A DNA stretch of 64,000 bases from Prochilodus magdalenae. Taxonomy: Eukaryota; Chordata; Actinopteri; Characiformes; Prochilodontidae. The stretch is taken from NCBI GenBank assembly GCA_024036415.1, contig JAMWET010003067.1, forward strand, positions 136,501 through 200,500, written 5' to 3'. Positions 1 to 13,000 of this stretch are shown here, piece after piece. Numbering within the stretch: position 1 is the first letter of the stretch; each line of letters starts with the position of its first letter. The position numbers and the translations under genes were made by a program. The notes below the pieces were generated by a model. It did no database searches, had not been told where the DNA came from, and saw only the letters and a program-made list of their open reading frames with translations.

Positions 1-200
1 TGAAGTATACTGTGTATCCAAAAGTTTAAAGACACCGACTGAATGTTTTGTGTGAAGTCAAAGGTGTTCAGTTGAATTTGATGTTCTGCTTGCTAATGCA
101 ACAACCAATACACTTCTGAGAGCCATTACAGTAGATGCTGGACAGCATACAAATCACATCCTAGCACCCTATCATCTACTGTCTGTTTGTTGTTTTTTAG

Positions 201-3200
201 TGGTACCTGCGCTTATGCTGAGTTGTTCCTCTGGAAGTAATGGAGGAATGGGTTTCTCAAAACACTTTACTGACATGCCATTTGAAACAAAAGATTTCAT
301 GGTACCATATCATACCGAAGGACCAGGAGAGGACAGGGTAAGATATCCCCAGAAATCCATTTTCCTATACAAGTAACAGTAAATCTGTGGTATTGTTAGA
401 GTGTGCTGCACCTTTGAATTCCTCTCCCGGAACTCACTAAAGGAACTCACTGGATATTGTGCTTGTGTATTTGTAGTCAAGTTAAACATGTCATTCTCCT
501 CGTAGGAGGTTCCTCTGCTGTGTACTCTACCCCCAGTCTTATTATCTGAAGGAGCTGTAAATCTGATCTCACAAGACCCTGCCACAATCGGAATGTTTGG
601 TGGATATGATTATGCACAGACAGACACAATGGAGATGATCTATGATGCTTCAAGAGGCGACAGCTCCCAATTTTTAAAAGAGACTGACATGGCCTTGTCT
701 GATAAGTACTTAGAAAGATATTTCTCACAGGTAAGTGAGACAGCCTGAATCTAACTCTAATCTCAGTCAGAGTAGTTAGTTACTTTTTAGAGCTGATCAG
801 GAGAATTACAGAACTATGTAGGGCAGGGGGTCATCCAGGACCAGGGTTGACAACCAGTATCTTTTTAGATGCGGTTTGTATACAGATTGTACTCAAAAAC
901 AAGGAATCATTAGTATTACGCATTATGTAGCCCACAGGAATTTCTCAAATATACTCAGGCGACATACTAACCTTGCCAAATGTTTAATTATGCATCCATT
1001 TTCTTAGAAATCACTTGTTTGTCACACAGAAGAATCCAAAGTTGACATTTTTTGTATCCTTGGCTGAGGTATTAAGTAAAAAGCAACACCAGTAATTCAG
1101 TGAAGTTATAGTGCTGCTTGAAAGTTTCTAAAACCCTTTTTAACTGTGTGCATTTCTTAAAAAATGTTACCTAAATATGAAAAGATCTTCATTTCTGTTA
1201 ACAGTTGTTTAAGAGAACCTAACAAAATGAATGGTGTTTATCCATTTATTTAACAAAGTGATCCAACATTATATGCCTCTGTTATTCAATGTGAAACATT
1301 AGAATTAGAATTGGTATTGGTGACAATTAGGGTCAGAAGCTTCAATCAACTGGGTGACAATCAGGTGTGAGGTTGACTAATACTTCCATAGACCAGAGAG
1401 ATTTATTCTCCAGAGAATTATTTTCTGAAAGAAAGACTATGTTGTCTGATTCAGAAGACTATTAAAATAATGTTATGTGGAAGGATAATGCAAAACTAAA
1501 TCTTTATGGCTTAAAGTGATAACATCATGGTTTCGTTTTCATGGGGTCGTTACTGAACCAGGAAAACTTAATGCCATTTGGAGCTATGACACTTGTAGTT
1601 CTTTAGTTTTACTTCCATGCTTGAATAAAGCAAATGCTATCCAATTCAAATAGGGCTATAGACAACTACACTAACAGCGCTGTACACCAGTCTCCTCTCA
1701 ATATAATTAATGAATTTGACTTTTTTATTGCAGAAAGCAAGATATGAAACAGAGAATGCACAACCACAGGAAAATCTGCTGGCTTACAATGATGAGGGAC
1801 AGGAATCATCTGCTAGCTCTGTGACCTGCGATGGCCTTCTTGAATCATTTGATGACCTGGACTTCCTGGAAGACCTAGGACCAAAATTTACCACCCTGGC
1901 CCAAATCTGTGGATTCACCTGCCCTGAGTTAGAACTTGCTCCTGAAGCAGTTCCTGAGACCAATGCAACCTTTGACATGACAACACAAGTTACCTGTGAA
2001 AGATCTACAGATGTTGCAAGCTCTAGTCACGCAATGAAAACTTCAGAAGTGACTGATGAGTCACCACCTGCCCCCACACCGATAAGTGACAATTCATCCA
2101 TGCAAAGTCAAATGTTAGTGGTTCAGGAGCCTATGTACTACATGGTCGAGCAGGTACCCAGCACTGTTCTACTGGCAAGACAGCCTTCTGTGGAATTAGG
2201 CCAAGGCATGTACCTGGTCAATGGGATGTCAGGAGCTGAAGGGCTAATTCTCAACCAAAGTTATCATGCACAGGGAAATCTAATTGATGGCCAACAAGGA
2301 GCACACAGTGGAGATATCGTCATTACATCCCAACATCCCATCTCACCTAAAGCCAAATGTGTCATGCGTCAAGGAAGTTTAGGGTGGATGCATCAGGGTT
2401 CCTTCTCAGGAGAAGCTGGATCAGAGACTGTGATTGTGACTAATGGTCATTCAATAGTAGGACAGACATCTGACCTTAATAATGGAGCCTTTCCGAAGGG
2501 TGAGCATATGGTCATCATGGAGAATGGCACGGGGCCAAGACATGTAATTTTAGGGGAAGGTCTATCTGGACTTAGTCAAACTGCAGTTCAGAATGGTTTA
2601 CCAACTCAGAACTTCATAATGCTGCAAGGGCAGTTATCTCCAACACAGTTCAAGCCAGAGAGAGTAAATCCATTGCAGATGGGCCTTCAAGGAGTAAATC
2701 ATGCAGAGGTTATAGTTGGAGCAAGTGACCAGAATACAATAAGACTTGTGGAGAATGCTGGTCAGATATTAGTAGGAGGTCAAACCGCTCCAGTGAAAAT
2801 GAGTACATTGCAGGGGGGAATTGGGGGAATAAACCAGGGGCAGATTGTAGTTGGAACAGGTGACCAGAATACAATAATTCCAGGTCAGGTACTTGTTGGA
2901 AGTGAAAGTTCTCCAATGAAAATAGGTACACTGCAGATGGGAAATGTGGGAATAAACCAGGGGCATGTTGTAGTTGGAACGGGTGACCAGAATACAATAA
3001 CTCTTATGGAGAGACCAGGTCAGGTATTAGTAGGAGGGCAAACTGCTCCAGTGAAAATCAGTACATTGCAGGGGGGATATGGAGAGATGAACCATGGGCA
3101 TGTTGTAGTTGGAACGGGTGACCAGAATACAATAACTCTTGTGAAGAGCCCAGGTCAGGTACTTGTGGAAAATCAAGTGGTTTCAGCACAGTCTAAACCA

Positions 3201-3356
3201 GGGAAAATAGGTAGATTGCAAAGGGTACCTAGTAGGATGAAATACGAGGATGCTGTACTTGAGAAAAGTGAACAGAACATAACTTTTGTGGAGAGTTCGA
3301 GTCATGGTCTAGGGAGTTATGTTTATGGAAGTCCAGTACCCATAAGCCCTGTATAG
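201..3356 (+). CDS. dsg2: Desmoglein (dsg2-like) copy A, 3' part only
   Basis: This is the 3' end of a desmosomal cadherin gene; the extracellular exons lie left of the window. Three coding exons are visible: 201-337 (entered in phase 2, end of the membrane segment and juxtamembrane region, donor gtaaga), 506-730, and 1734-3356 ending in TAG. Together they encode about 660 residues. Exon junctions and phases match copies B and C exactly. The last exon opens with KARYETENAQ and then SLLESFDDLDFLEDLGPKF-like sequence, which corresponds to the intracellular cadherin segment that binds plakoglobin in desmogleins. Beyond it is a Gly/Val-rich tail with about four copies of a 40-49 residue unit (2694-3233), resembling the repeated unit domain typical of desmogleins. 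Compared with B and C, the juxtamembrane exon lacks the CQCG motif. Orthology to a particular mammalian DSG cannot be settled from the tail alone; the DSG2 assignment rests on the neighbourhood. Confidence 0.88.
731..1733 (+). other. Copy A intron between its last two exons
   Basis: The intron runs from donor gtaagt to an acceptor preceded by a T-rich tract (tttttattgcag). I see no repeat or gene in it. Confidence 0.8.
2694..3233 (+). repeat. Coding tandem repeats in the copy A tail (RUD-like)
   Basis: The terminal exon of copy A contains four consecutive units built around VVVGTGDQNTITL, then PGQVLVGGQTAPVKISTLQ and a Gly-rich spacer. The second unit is shortened between the DQNT and PGQV blocks, and the fourth has diverged at its end. 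Mammalian desmogleins carry repeated units of about 29 residues at the same place, so these are probably the fish equivalent with a longer unit. The period is a multiple of three and the reading frame stays open throughout. Confidence 0.85.
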
Positions 3357-4119
3357 CTGCCTAGTCATTAATGGTCTACTATCAGACAATCTCAGCACTA
3401 AGATGCTGTTGAGAAACTGGACCAGGCTCAGCAGGGGGCTTTTGGAGATGTTTGGGAAATATTTCAGGTGGTGTAAAGTTTTAAGAATCCCTTTAGAAAA
3501 GATTAATGGTTTATTATAATTATTTGAAATTGTTCTTTTGAAGAAATTGATTAATAGGAGGGTCTTATATAATCTTATGTTTGGTAAATTACATTTTTGG
3601 TCATTCACTGGCTGTTGTACCATTGTTGACCATTGCTAAAATATAAGATGTTTGAACTAGCTAAAGCTAAAGCTACCAAGTTAACAGTGTGAACACAGTC
3701 TTCACTAACAGTGTTCCATGGTCAAACAGGAGAAAAAGGATCTTCATATTTTCGTAATAGTTTGCCACATGATAATTATAAAATAATGCTTTTTCATTGT
3801 TTATTCTGTGGTATCATTTCATGGTAAATAACATTTCAGTATTTCTTTAAGGAAGTTGGAACTTTGCCATTAAACACTTTTGCTGTTAATGTCGCACTTA
3901 TTTTTAAAGCACTGTTAAGAAATCTTTCTTTATAGTTTTATAGTTATAGTTTATAGTTTTATTTTTTTATAGATTATTAGGCTAATATTGTTATATCAGT
4001 CTTTTTAAGAGAGAATGTTTTTTTTTTTAGGAGATTCTGTATATAAAAACAAATGTGAACAAAGTAAAATCAAATAGAAATGAAAGCAGTGATTTATAAA
4101 TCTACTGTATTGGAATAAA
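3357..4119 (+). other. Probable 3' UTR of copy A with poly(A) signal
   Basis: AT-rich non-coding sequence follows the TAG stop of copy A. A canonical AATAAA lies at 4114-4119 and is the best candidate for the end of the transcript. The ORFs on the opposite strand here look random in composition. Confidence 0.5.
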
Positions 4120-4433
4120 AACAGTACAAAGACAAAATACGTTGGAATTCATGTTATTGATCTGTAATATACATCCATTCTGAAGTTGATACCTGCAATA
4201 GTTTCCAAAAAAGGTGGCACAGGAGCAATTTAATACTAGGACACGTTCAAAAAACTTAAACAGGTGATGCAATTTTAGATGTGAAAGGAGCAAAAAACAA
4301 AAACAAACAGAAGCACATGGAACAGGACAACAAAGGGCACATAGACATGACAAGACAGAAACAGAAAACCAGAGAAAACCGAGAAACAGGGGCAAGACAC
4401 AACGTGACAGCAGGAGTCATATATCAACAATGC

Positions 4434-4680
4434 TCAAAAATACTGCTGACTTGTGCTGGAGCTCTATGGAAATGGACCGATCCACAGTGGAAACATGAAC
4501 TGAAGTCTGATGAGTCCACCTTTCAGATAATTCATGGAAATAATTGACGTTGTGTTCTTAAGACCAGAGATAAAACGAACCATCCATTCTGGCACCAGCA
4601 TAAAGTTCTAAAGCCTGTATCTGTCATGGTATTATTGGGTACCCTGCACATCTTTAAAAACACCTTTACCCGTAATGTTT
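4434..4680 (+). mobile_element. Tc1-like transposase relic
   Basis: Broken reading frames here translate to WKWTDPQWKHELKSDESTFQ followed, after stops and frame changes, by pieces resembling RVLRPEIK, HPFWHQHKVLKP and VMVLLG. This is the order found around the first catalytic Asp of Tc1-like transposases of fish (the S/T-DES-F motif, then the KPASVMVWG region). The fragment has no start, no second catalytic region and several stops, so it is a short dead relic just downstream of copy A. I could not place its inverted repeats. Confidence 0.65.
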
Positions 4681-6002
4681 AGATGCTGTCTCTTACAGAG
4701 ACACCAGTGCTTATTTCTAAATAACAATGCCAAGCCCATTCCTTCCCCGTATTTACATTCTTTTGCAAGAATGCTGATTTGCATATATAGTGCTCAGTCA
4801 CGTGACAAATGCCATGAAGCTACCTGCACATTACACCACTTACTGACGATCCCCCTTTAGAAACAGTTCCTTTAAAACATGCTCATGTATAATGAACAGG
4901 TTGTGCAGGTTACAGTATTACAGAATATTCACTCATGTTTGTTTATAAGGACCATTCTACCAAATTAAAGGCATTAATTGACAAATAGCAGGACACAAAA
5001 TACCTGTTAAACCATCATTTATGATCGTTTTAGCCTATGCACAGAGTATTGCGATCGTCACAACCCTGCTCTGTAGAGCAGGAGGTTAGACTGCATCCCG
5101 GTATCCCTGTCCTTCATGGCCATATGGTGAGCAGTGAGTTTCCAACATATGACCATGTTTACAGTGAAACATGCCCTATTATGTAAAAAGCTAAAAATGT
5201 CAGATAAGGATGTTTTTCATGTATTTTCTCTGTCAGTGCTGCATTTCCATAAATATGATCATAGTAATTATAAGAAACACAAACGCATGTAGCAGCACAG
5301 AGCAGCATACCTGTTCCTATCAAAGTGGTGAAATGTGCTTTCACTCTGTCCTTTACCAGAGTGCGGTTAGACCACTTCCCCCTCGTCTATGTTTACATTC
5401 TTTTCCAAAGAGCTTCACAAGACATCACATGACAGGTGTCCGGTATATTTACTTAAGTTTCAGCCCTTACTGACAACCCAATATCAAAGAGGGCTTCTGT
5501 AAAAAACGTCTAGCTTTTATCAGCACGTTTGTTTACGTCTACATTATTAAGCAGGTCTGTTCTGTCCTATGATTTCTCATGGGATATAGTTTATTGTAAT
5601 TAACTATATAAAAATACTTGAGTCTTAATATTTGACTCTTAGTAATACCGTCACGACAAGTAAAATATACAGGGTTTCACCGCTGTTTTCTGAAATGACA
5701 CAAACAAACAGCAGTTTTTTTTTTAAAAAGGTGACTCTGAGGTTAACTCTGAAGAGACTGCTGTGGCTTCTTTACATAGACATTAAATTTTTCACTTTAT
5801 ATGCAGTTGTAGTGTAACGTGTTTTATATTCTGCTATTAGACTACCATCTGCAGTTCTCCGCAAAAGATCGTAGATCATGTATACAGTATGTTCAAATAC
5901 TTGGTCATATACTCTTGTTTATCTTCAAAGTTCAGTCTTAGTAGTCGCCCAAACACATTCTATGAGCTTGAACATGAACATGTTCTTTCAGATTTTTCTT
6001 TT
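4681..6002. other. Intergenic, copy A to copy B
   Basis: AT-rich sequence without a supported gene. Two stretches (about 4735-4860 and 5370-5480) look distantly alike, each with a 'tttacattcttttgcaa'-type block followed by a 'cacatgaca...ttactgac' block, so they may be two copies of an old repeat. Confidence 0.4.
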
Positions 6003-6145
6003 TTTCAGACAGAAACACCTGAGAATGTTTTAGATTTGAAGAAAGAGTGCAGCTTGATTTTTTGCTATCTCTCCAATATGAAAGCTTTAAGTGTTGTTTA
6101 CCTGATGGTGACAATTTTGGTTGTCAGGTGTACAAGTGTCAAGCT
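6003..6145 (+). other. Conserved non-coding block upstream of copy B
   Basis: About 140 bp here aligns by eye with 27270-27430, upstream of copy C. Both contain a core of the form ACAG(A/G)AACACCTG(A/G)GAATGTTT, followed by 'gatttgaa...cttgattttt' and 'tgatggtgac...ttttg'. It lies about 0.9 kb before the start codon of copy B. It could be a duplicated regulatory element kept after the tandem duplication, or two copies of a dispersed repeat. Confidence 0.45.
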
Positions 6146-6239
6146 CACCTGTAGGCTACTTGAAGCTTGAAGGTCTTAAAATACAGATCGGCTCTTGACT
6201 ATTCCCATAAGTTAGGGAAAAGCTGGTCCATTTTTGACT

Positions 6240-6545
6240 TTGTAGGCAAGTATGACAGTTTAAAATTTGATGCAGGCAGCTACAGGAGGCCAGTGAAGAG
6301 AACTTAGCAGTGCAGTGGCATGAATGAAGAAGAGCGGTGCAGCTGCTTTCTGGATCAGCTGGTCAGGAGCAAGCTGCAGTAGTGAAGTCTTTAAATAACA
6401 AGAGACTGGACTAGCACCTGGGTGGCCTCCTGAGAGAGAATAGGTGAAATCCAATGGATATGGGCTGAGAATAGTAACAGGGAGTATTACGGTTGAGCTC
6501 ACTCCAGTGCTCACTTTTCTGCTCAAACCCAGCTTCTTCAACTCA
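6240..6545. repeat. Dispersed repeat resembling a common fish interspersed element
   Basis: The stretch with 'gcaggcagctacaggaggcc', 'gcagctgctttctggatcag' and 'agactggactagcacctggg' resembles a repeat I recall from many fish genomes. The class is unknown to me and no terminal structure is visible. The assignment is from memory of sequence style and not from a search. Confidence 0.35.
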
Positions 6546-7058
6546 AGAGGGGCCTTCTAATAAACTGATTAGTTAGATTAGCTCAGACCAGCACAGGGAA
6601 AACATTAAAATGACCATGTCTACTGGGCTCTCAGACCAGTGGGAACCACTAATCTACAAAATCTCTCCAAAGAACCATTTTGGCACATTTATTCTAAGGA
6701 CGGTTGGCTATCGTACGGCCTATTGTATAAACCTAAATATGCCTATTACAGTTACAAAGACTCAGTTTATGAAGCGCACACAGAGAGAGAATGACAGCAT
6801 GACATGGCAAATGTAATAAGAGAGAAACTGTAGAAACCAAGACAGAGAGAAGGAAGGAAGGAATGGTATGGGAGCAGTATAGAAGGGAGTGGCATGCAGA
6901 ACCTATAGAAAACAGATACATATCCCCAGCACCTGTAGGTGTGTCTAAGTACAGAGACCCAACCCCTGTGTGGTCAGCATCCCCTCCACTCTAATTCAGC
7001 AAGAAGAGGAAAGATAGAGGCAGAGGAGAGGAGCAGTCAGGGGAGCTGTGAGGTGGCC

Positions 7059-10000
7059 ATGGCTCTTGTGTGGCTTGGAAGATTAAGCCTGCTGCTGCTA
7101 TTGTGCATGATTGTGGTGAGTTAGTCTAAAACTCTGTATTTAGTCTGTAAATTGGGATGTTATAGCATAGAGCTGTTGTTGGAATTAGACCTCATATCCA
7201 CATTTTTGTAATGTTGTACTGTTTTTTACGGATTTTAAAAATTGCTAGCTGCTCTTTACAACGTGCTAAAACGCCAAAATGAATGAACCAACAGAAAAGC
7301 TCCAAAATGACTTGGAACCAAATCAAATGCCTTTAACTTCAGTTTATAGTTAAGCATGTTTTTCCTTCTTCTGTAAAATTATTAGTAGATGGAAGGTTTC
7401 GTTCCAACAGAAGAAACAGCTACTTGTATATATTGTAGGCCTAATTTCAAAACATCAGAATCTTAATCTACACTCAATAATAGCAATGCTAAAAGTGCTG
7501 TTTGGAGCGGGGCCACAGAGGAAATAGTTTTGTTTCAAGGGTTGGCCCATTATAAAGATCCTTCAAACTTACAACTCATTTACAGAATTGGTGTTTATGG
7601 AAACCATTTACAGGTTCTTTTCCCATTTTTTCATCATAATAGTACATGCCAACTGTTTAGAAACTGTCCAGAAACTTTAATTTTAAGACGTAAGAATGCA
7701 TTGTTAAAAATAGATCTACATGAGTGAAGCAGGATCTCCTTCTACTCAGCGTGTTATGTGTAATAAGAGTACACTGATTTGATTGTAGCTCTTTTTTATG
7801 GGGCACACCTGGTTTCAAAGTTTTCCCAAATGTATTCGCATTTTTGAAATGCTTCACAGTTTGTCTTCTAAAACATTCCTTTGCTTGACCAACTTACCCA
7901 TAGGGAGAGTCAAGTTAACATGCCAAAGTCATATTGCCTTGTTTGGTGAAATGTCAATCTCATTTGCATGCATAACTAACTTATACAATGAATATGTCTG
8001 TGTACAACATCTGCTACAGTTTGCCCCAAATTGCTAGGTGTTGTCCATTGTTGTAATCAAACTGTATTGCACGGGGGAAAAAGGCCTCAGGCGCCTGTTA
8101 AGTTGTCACTTGATGGCTTCGAACCTGAACCCTGACCTACAGAAGCAGTTGCTTCATGAGAAAATTTAAATTAGAGATGCGCATTCTTCACATCTAGCCT
8201 GTTCAGACATGAGCTTTTAGTGAGAACTTGCTCTTCATGTTCAATTTTCCAAGCAAATAAGTTAATTTCGTATCACTTGGTGATAATGTAACGCAGGATA
8301 CATTAGTTTTGTTAGGATTAGGATTTAGTTTTGTTAATCTTAATCTTAGTTGTAAACGTTTAGGACAGGATTATTTCAACAGTTTTTAGATATGTAGTAA
8401 ATGATATCTCTTTAATACATAGAATACATACATTATTATGGGGTGCAGGCTGTAGGGTGTGTTCTTGCTTATGGGTAAATACTATAGACATGCTGTCATG
8501 GCAGCTAATATATCAACCAAGTGAGTTCAGTTTACCTCTCTCACTTACTCATTTTAGGTTAACTTTGAAATTCCTTGCATTGCATAATATACACACTTTA
8601 CAGTGGGCCACACTGCTGAAGTGCATCAGAAATAAATGTAGTATTGAGAATAACTGATGCACATGGTTTGCTTAAACAAGGATGATCCACTGGCTTGTGA
8701 AGCAAGCTACATAATTATGTGCTGTATTGTAGAATCACCATAGTAAAGTTTAACGTCATGCTCAGAAGCGGGAAGTTAGCCAATCCAGTGTGTGCAGGAG
8801 CAGGACAAGGTATACATGACGAGAAATACTGTAAACAAAAAAAATGTTATGTAAAAAGAGAATAATCGATAATTATTATGCAATAATAAGCATTCATAAT
8901 TAACAAGGGAAATATTGCTAAGTAATGAAGAAGACAGTAATAAACTCATTCTAAAGTTGTCAAGCAATCAATTGCAGGAACCACACAATAACTGCGTTAT
9001 TGTTCTACAGAAATAGCAGTTGGCATCAGCTGACATATGTCATTTTCATAATAATTTCAAAATTATTTATTTCTGAATAATGTGTGAATATTTGTAAATA
9101 TTGTGAATATTGGCTGTAATTTACAGGACTATGGGTGGAAACCTTAAGTCCTGCACAGACAATTATTTGCAGTACAACACATTAAAATGCTTAACCTAAA
9201 TATAGAGCTGATGCATAGTGGAAACATGTTTATGTGCTTTATACCAAAGGCAGTATGAGTTGGCATAGATCTCTGTATTTCTTGAATATGTAAAGCCCAC
9301 TCCCAACTGTGTATATCATGGGGAAACGATCTTTAAGGTTCTTGAAGTGTAGTTCTCTAGTAGAGGTTACAATACAATTAATCAGAAAATAATATACTGT
9401 AGCTACCCAGAAGTATTAACCTCCTGAGACCTGGACATGCTTGGTGTGCAGTTTTAATTTCTCCTAGCTATTTGTGATTAGTAGGACCTAACAAGTATAG
9501 AAACTAAACGTTGTGTTTGTACAGGAAGTTGTTTTGGCAAAAAACAATGTTCTCATATGAGGCCAAAGGGTCAACGTTTTAAAAAGCATCATGGCGCAGA
9601 GAAGCAGAATAGTAATGTCGTCATATGAGGACGCTGGGGTCTCAGGAGGTTAATGAATTCAATTACTTTGAAGGGGAATTTCAAAAATCTTAATGTCAAC
9701 AATCTGCATACTTTAATCACAGGAGAGGAGAGATCATTCAGAGTTTATGTGAAATGGTTCATTGTAAAGAAATGGTGGTGATAGGAACCAAAAGCCATGA
9801 TATCTACAACACATAAAATAGCCCTTTTATTTACTACGCAAACAGACCTGCGAACCTCTGTGAGTTTTTATGTGTAATACTGATGATGGTAAAAATGTGG
9901 TCAATCAAAGTTTCCTTGGAGATAACTTTGTCCTGCAACAGCGTAATACTTAACTCCAACCTGCTCACGATATAAAACATGCCATACGCTAATCAAAACT

Positions 10001-13000
10001 ATTTTCAAACTCTCTCATGGGCATCAGACAAGTATTAAACATATAAACATCTGATTTTGTGTGACAGCTTTTTTAGAAGACAGGGTGTATGACATCTTAA
10101 TGAATTAATTATGCAGACATTTTGAAAAATTGGTAGAATTTCTCTTTAAGGTGAAACTCATTGGTGACACAACAGTTCAACTGCTCACATGTCCGGTTTA
10201 TATGGTCTTATATTTTATAAGCTTATATTACACATTATACTGTGTCAATAAAATGTGACCCACATGAACCTAAGATCACCACACCCAATGCCAAGCATCG
10301 ACTAGAGGGGTTTAAAGCATAAACTCACTATAACACAAAACAAGAGCATAAAATCAACTTTCTCTAATATTATGGGCAGAGGTGATATCTTCCTAACCCA
10401 GTTCTGTTTCTCAGAAAAGTTCTATCCAAATGAGGCTCACATGAGGTTTATGATGGGGAAAAACGCAAAACAAGCACCAGCATGATGGCAGTTCTGCCCT
10501 CAGGCCACCACCAGTATTCATGTATCTGTATGTTAGGTGATTTTTGTACTCATGTCTCCTGTGAATTTCCTTCATGTTTAAGGCAACGAAAGCTGCAGAT
10601 GGGTCCAGACGACACAAACGCGAGTGGATTCTTCCACCCACAAAACTCGCCGAGAACATTGACTACACAAAGAAGCCATTCGTTGCCAAAGTAAGCGTAC
10701 ATTATTCAACTTTTGCACCCCGTTTTAGCTAGTTTTATCTGGTTGGAGTTACCAGGACACAAGCCAAAACAGACATGTTTTCTCATGCAGAGGTAGTAAA
10801 GTCAAGATAAGTTTTAGAGTCTCAGACTTGAGATTTAGCCTGGGAGAAATAGTGTCAAAACATCAAAGGAGAACTGGACTGACAGGTTTTCAAAGCTGAA
10901 CATCAAAGCTGTAGGATGGACTGCAGTCTGCATAGGTTGCAAAGGCTTAAAAGTCTTATTTGGAAAATTACTGCTTTTACTGCTAATAATAAAAATAAAA
11001 CAACAACACTAAAAAATATAATTAATTATTAATAATAATGATCAATTATTATTATTAATAATGATAATGATAATAATAATAATAACAACAACAACACATT
11101 AACATAACATTGTTCTACAAAATCTGGTCTAAGAAAAACACATTTTTGTTAGGTACCATTTCAGATACTTAGACTAACCTAAGACTAATCTATTTAGGAC
11201 TAACCTAAGACCAACCTATTTATGCTTACTTACTATATACCATTTATATATTTACTATCATATACAGTCATGGCCGAATGTGTTGGCATCCCTGACATTT
11301 TAGTATACACCCCAGAAAATTTCAATTACCCATGTTTTGTTATAAACATGTGTAATAACAAAACATGAGTGTATTTGAACAACACAAAACACACATTGCA
11401 GGCCGGTGCTTTGTTTCCAGCCATATTTGGGTGGCTTACTGAAGTATGTTTGGGGTCATTGTCCTGCTGGAAGACCCATGACCTAGGATTTAAACCCAGC
11501 TTTCTGACACAGGGCCCTACATTGCGACATAAAATCCTTTGATAATCTTTAGATTTCATGAAGTTTGCACATAATCAAGGCACCCAGTGCCAGAGGCAGC
11601 AAAAAACCCCAAAACATCTTTGAACCTTCACCATATATGACTGTGGGTACTGTGTTCCTTTCTTTGTAGGCCTCATTCTGTTTTCGGTAAACAGAAGAAT
11701 GATGTGCTTTACCAAAAAGCTCTATCTTGGTCTCATCTGTCCACAACACGTTTTCCCAGAGGGATTTTGACTTACTCATGTACATTTGGCAAACTGCAGT
11801 CTAGCTTTTTTATGTTATTGTGTCAGCAGTGGGGTCCTCCTGGGTCTCCTGCCATGGCGTTTCATTTCATTCAAATGTTGTTGGATGACTTGGAAAAGCT
11901 TAACAATATTTAGATACACCTGTGGGCTATACGTGTAAGCCTCTTCTGCTTAACAAAAACATATTAGTCACATTAGTAGTAGCTAACTAATAGTAGGACT
12001 GCTGATGTCTCTGCTGTGTTGTAGCAAAAGGTTGGGAGAAGACACACAGGCCTGGCTAGTGGGCTGATATGCTAAAGGATAATTCTAAATAAAATAAAAG
12101 TTCTTGTTACCCCAGAGGCCACTGGTTCTTTCCATGTGACTCTCTAATATTTAATAACAACCCACACTAACATTAACTCTGACTGTAAATGACTACACAG
12201 CAGTAGGTGAGTGTTTACTCAGATCATCCGTTGGACTGACTAGCATGTTTTACACTGTTTGTATGTTGTGTTATCTGGTGTTATCCAACAGCCTAGTAAG
12301 TATAGTATGTGTTACTATGGCCATTCCACAAAATAATTGTTTGTCATTCTACACTGCTGATGTGATGTTAAGTCCGGTGTACTGGTGCACAAGCACAGAA
12401 ATAGTTTTGTAGTATTGGTCATAGTTATTTGATTTGACAGGAGACTACAGTTAATCGCTAGTATCATTGCTAGTTAAAAGTAAGTAAACATTATGATCAT
12501 GTATTACATTTTTATTTATATGGAGATGATATGCACATTTCAAATATCTCAATACAATGTTACAATATACTGTTTCTCAGGGCAGGCTTGAGATGGCTGC
12601 ACTGTGTAGCAATAAAGGGTTCCATCAAACATTAAGTTACTTGCATATTTTGCATATGGCCTGTATTCAGTATGTAAATACACCTTTAAAAAAACTTGAT
12701 ATGTTTGAATGTGTTATCATCGTTTAGCATGTTAGTCCCGATTTTGTCTACAGTGCCTTACTACTTTTTTCTAGATACGGTCTGATAAGGATCTTGAAGG
12801 CAAGCCGGTGGAGTACAGCCTGACAGGACACGGTGCTGACAAAGAGCCGTTTAACCTTTTTGTTGTCAACCCCAAAAATGGCTTCGTCAGAATCACAGGC
12901 ATACTGGACAGAGAGGAAATATCACAGTACAATGTGAGTTTCACTAATGTTTAACACTAGGAATGATAAAGAATGTTTGGCAGAAAAACGAAAACCTCTT

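Noticed and set aside
5045..5110. tRNA or tRNA-derived SINE near 'gtagagcaggaggttagactgc'
   Set aside because: No convincing cloverleaf or A/B box spacing was seen.
10482..10694. 70-aa ORF covering the propeptide exon region
   Set aside because: It reads in a different frame from the real exon 10583-10690, whose frame is fixed by the cleavage site, the EWILPP start and copy C.
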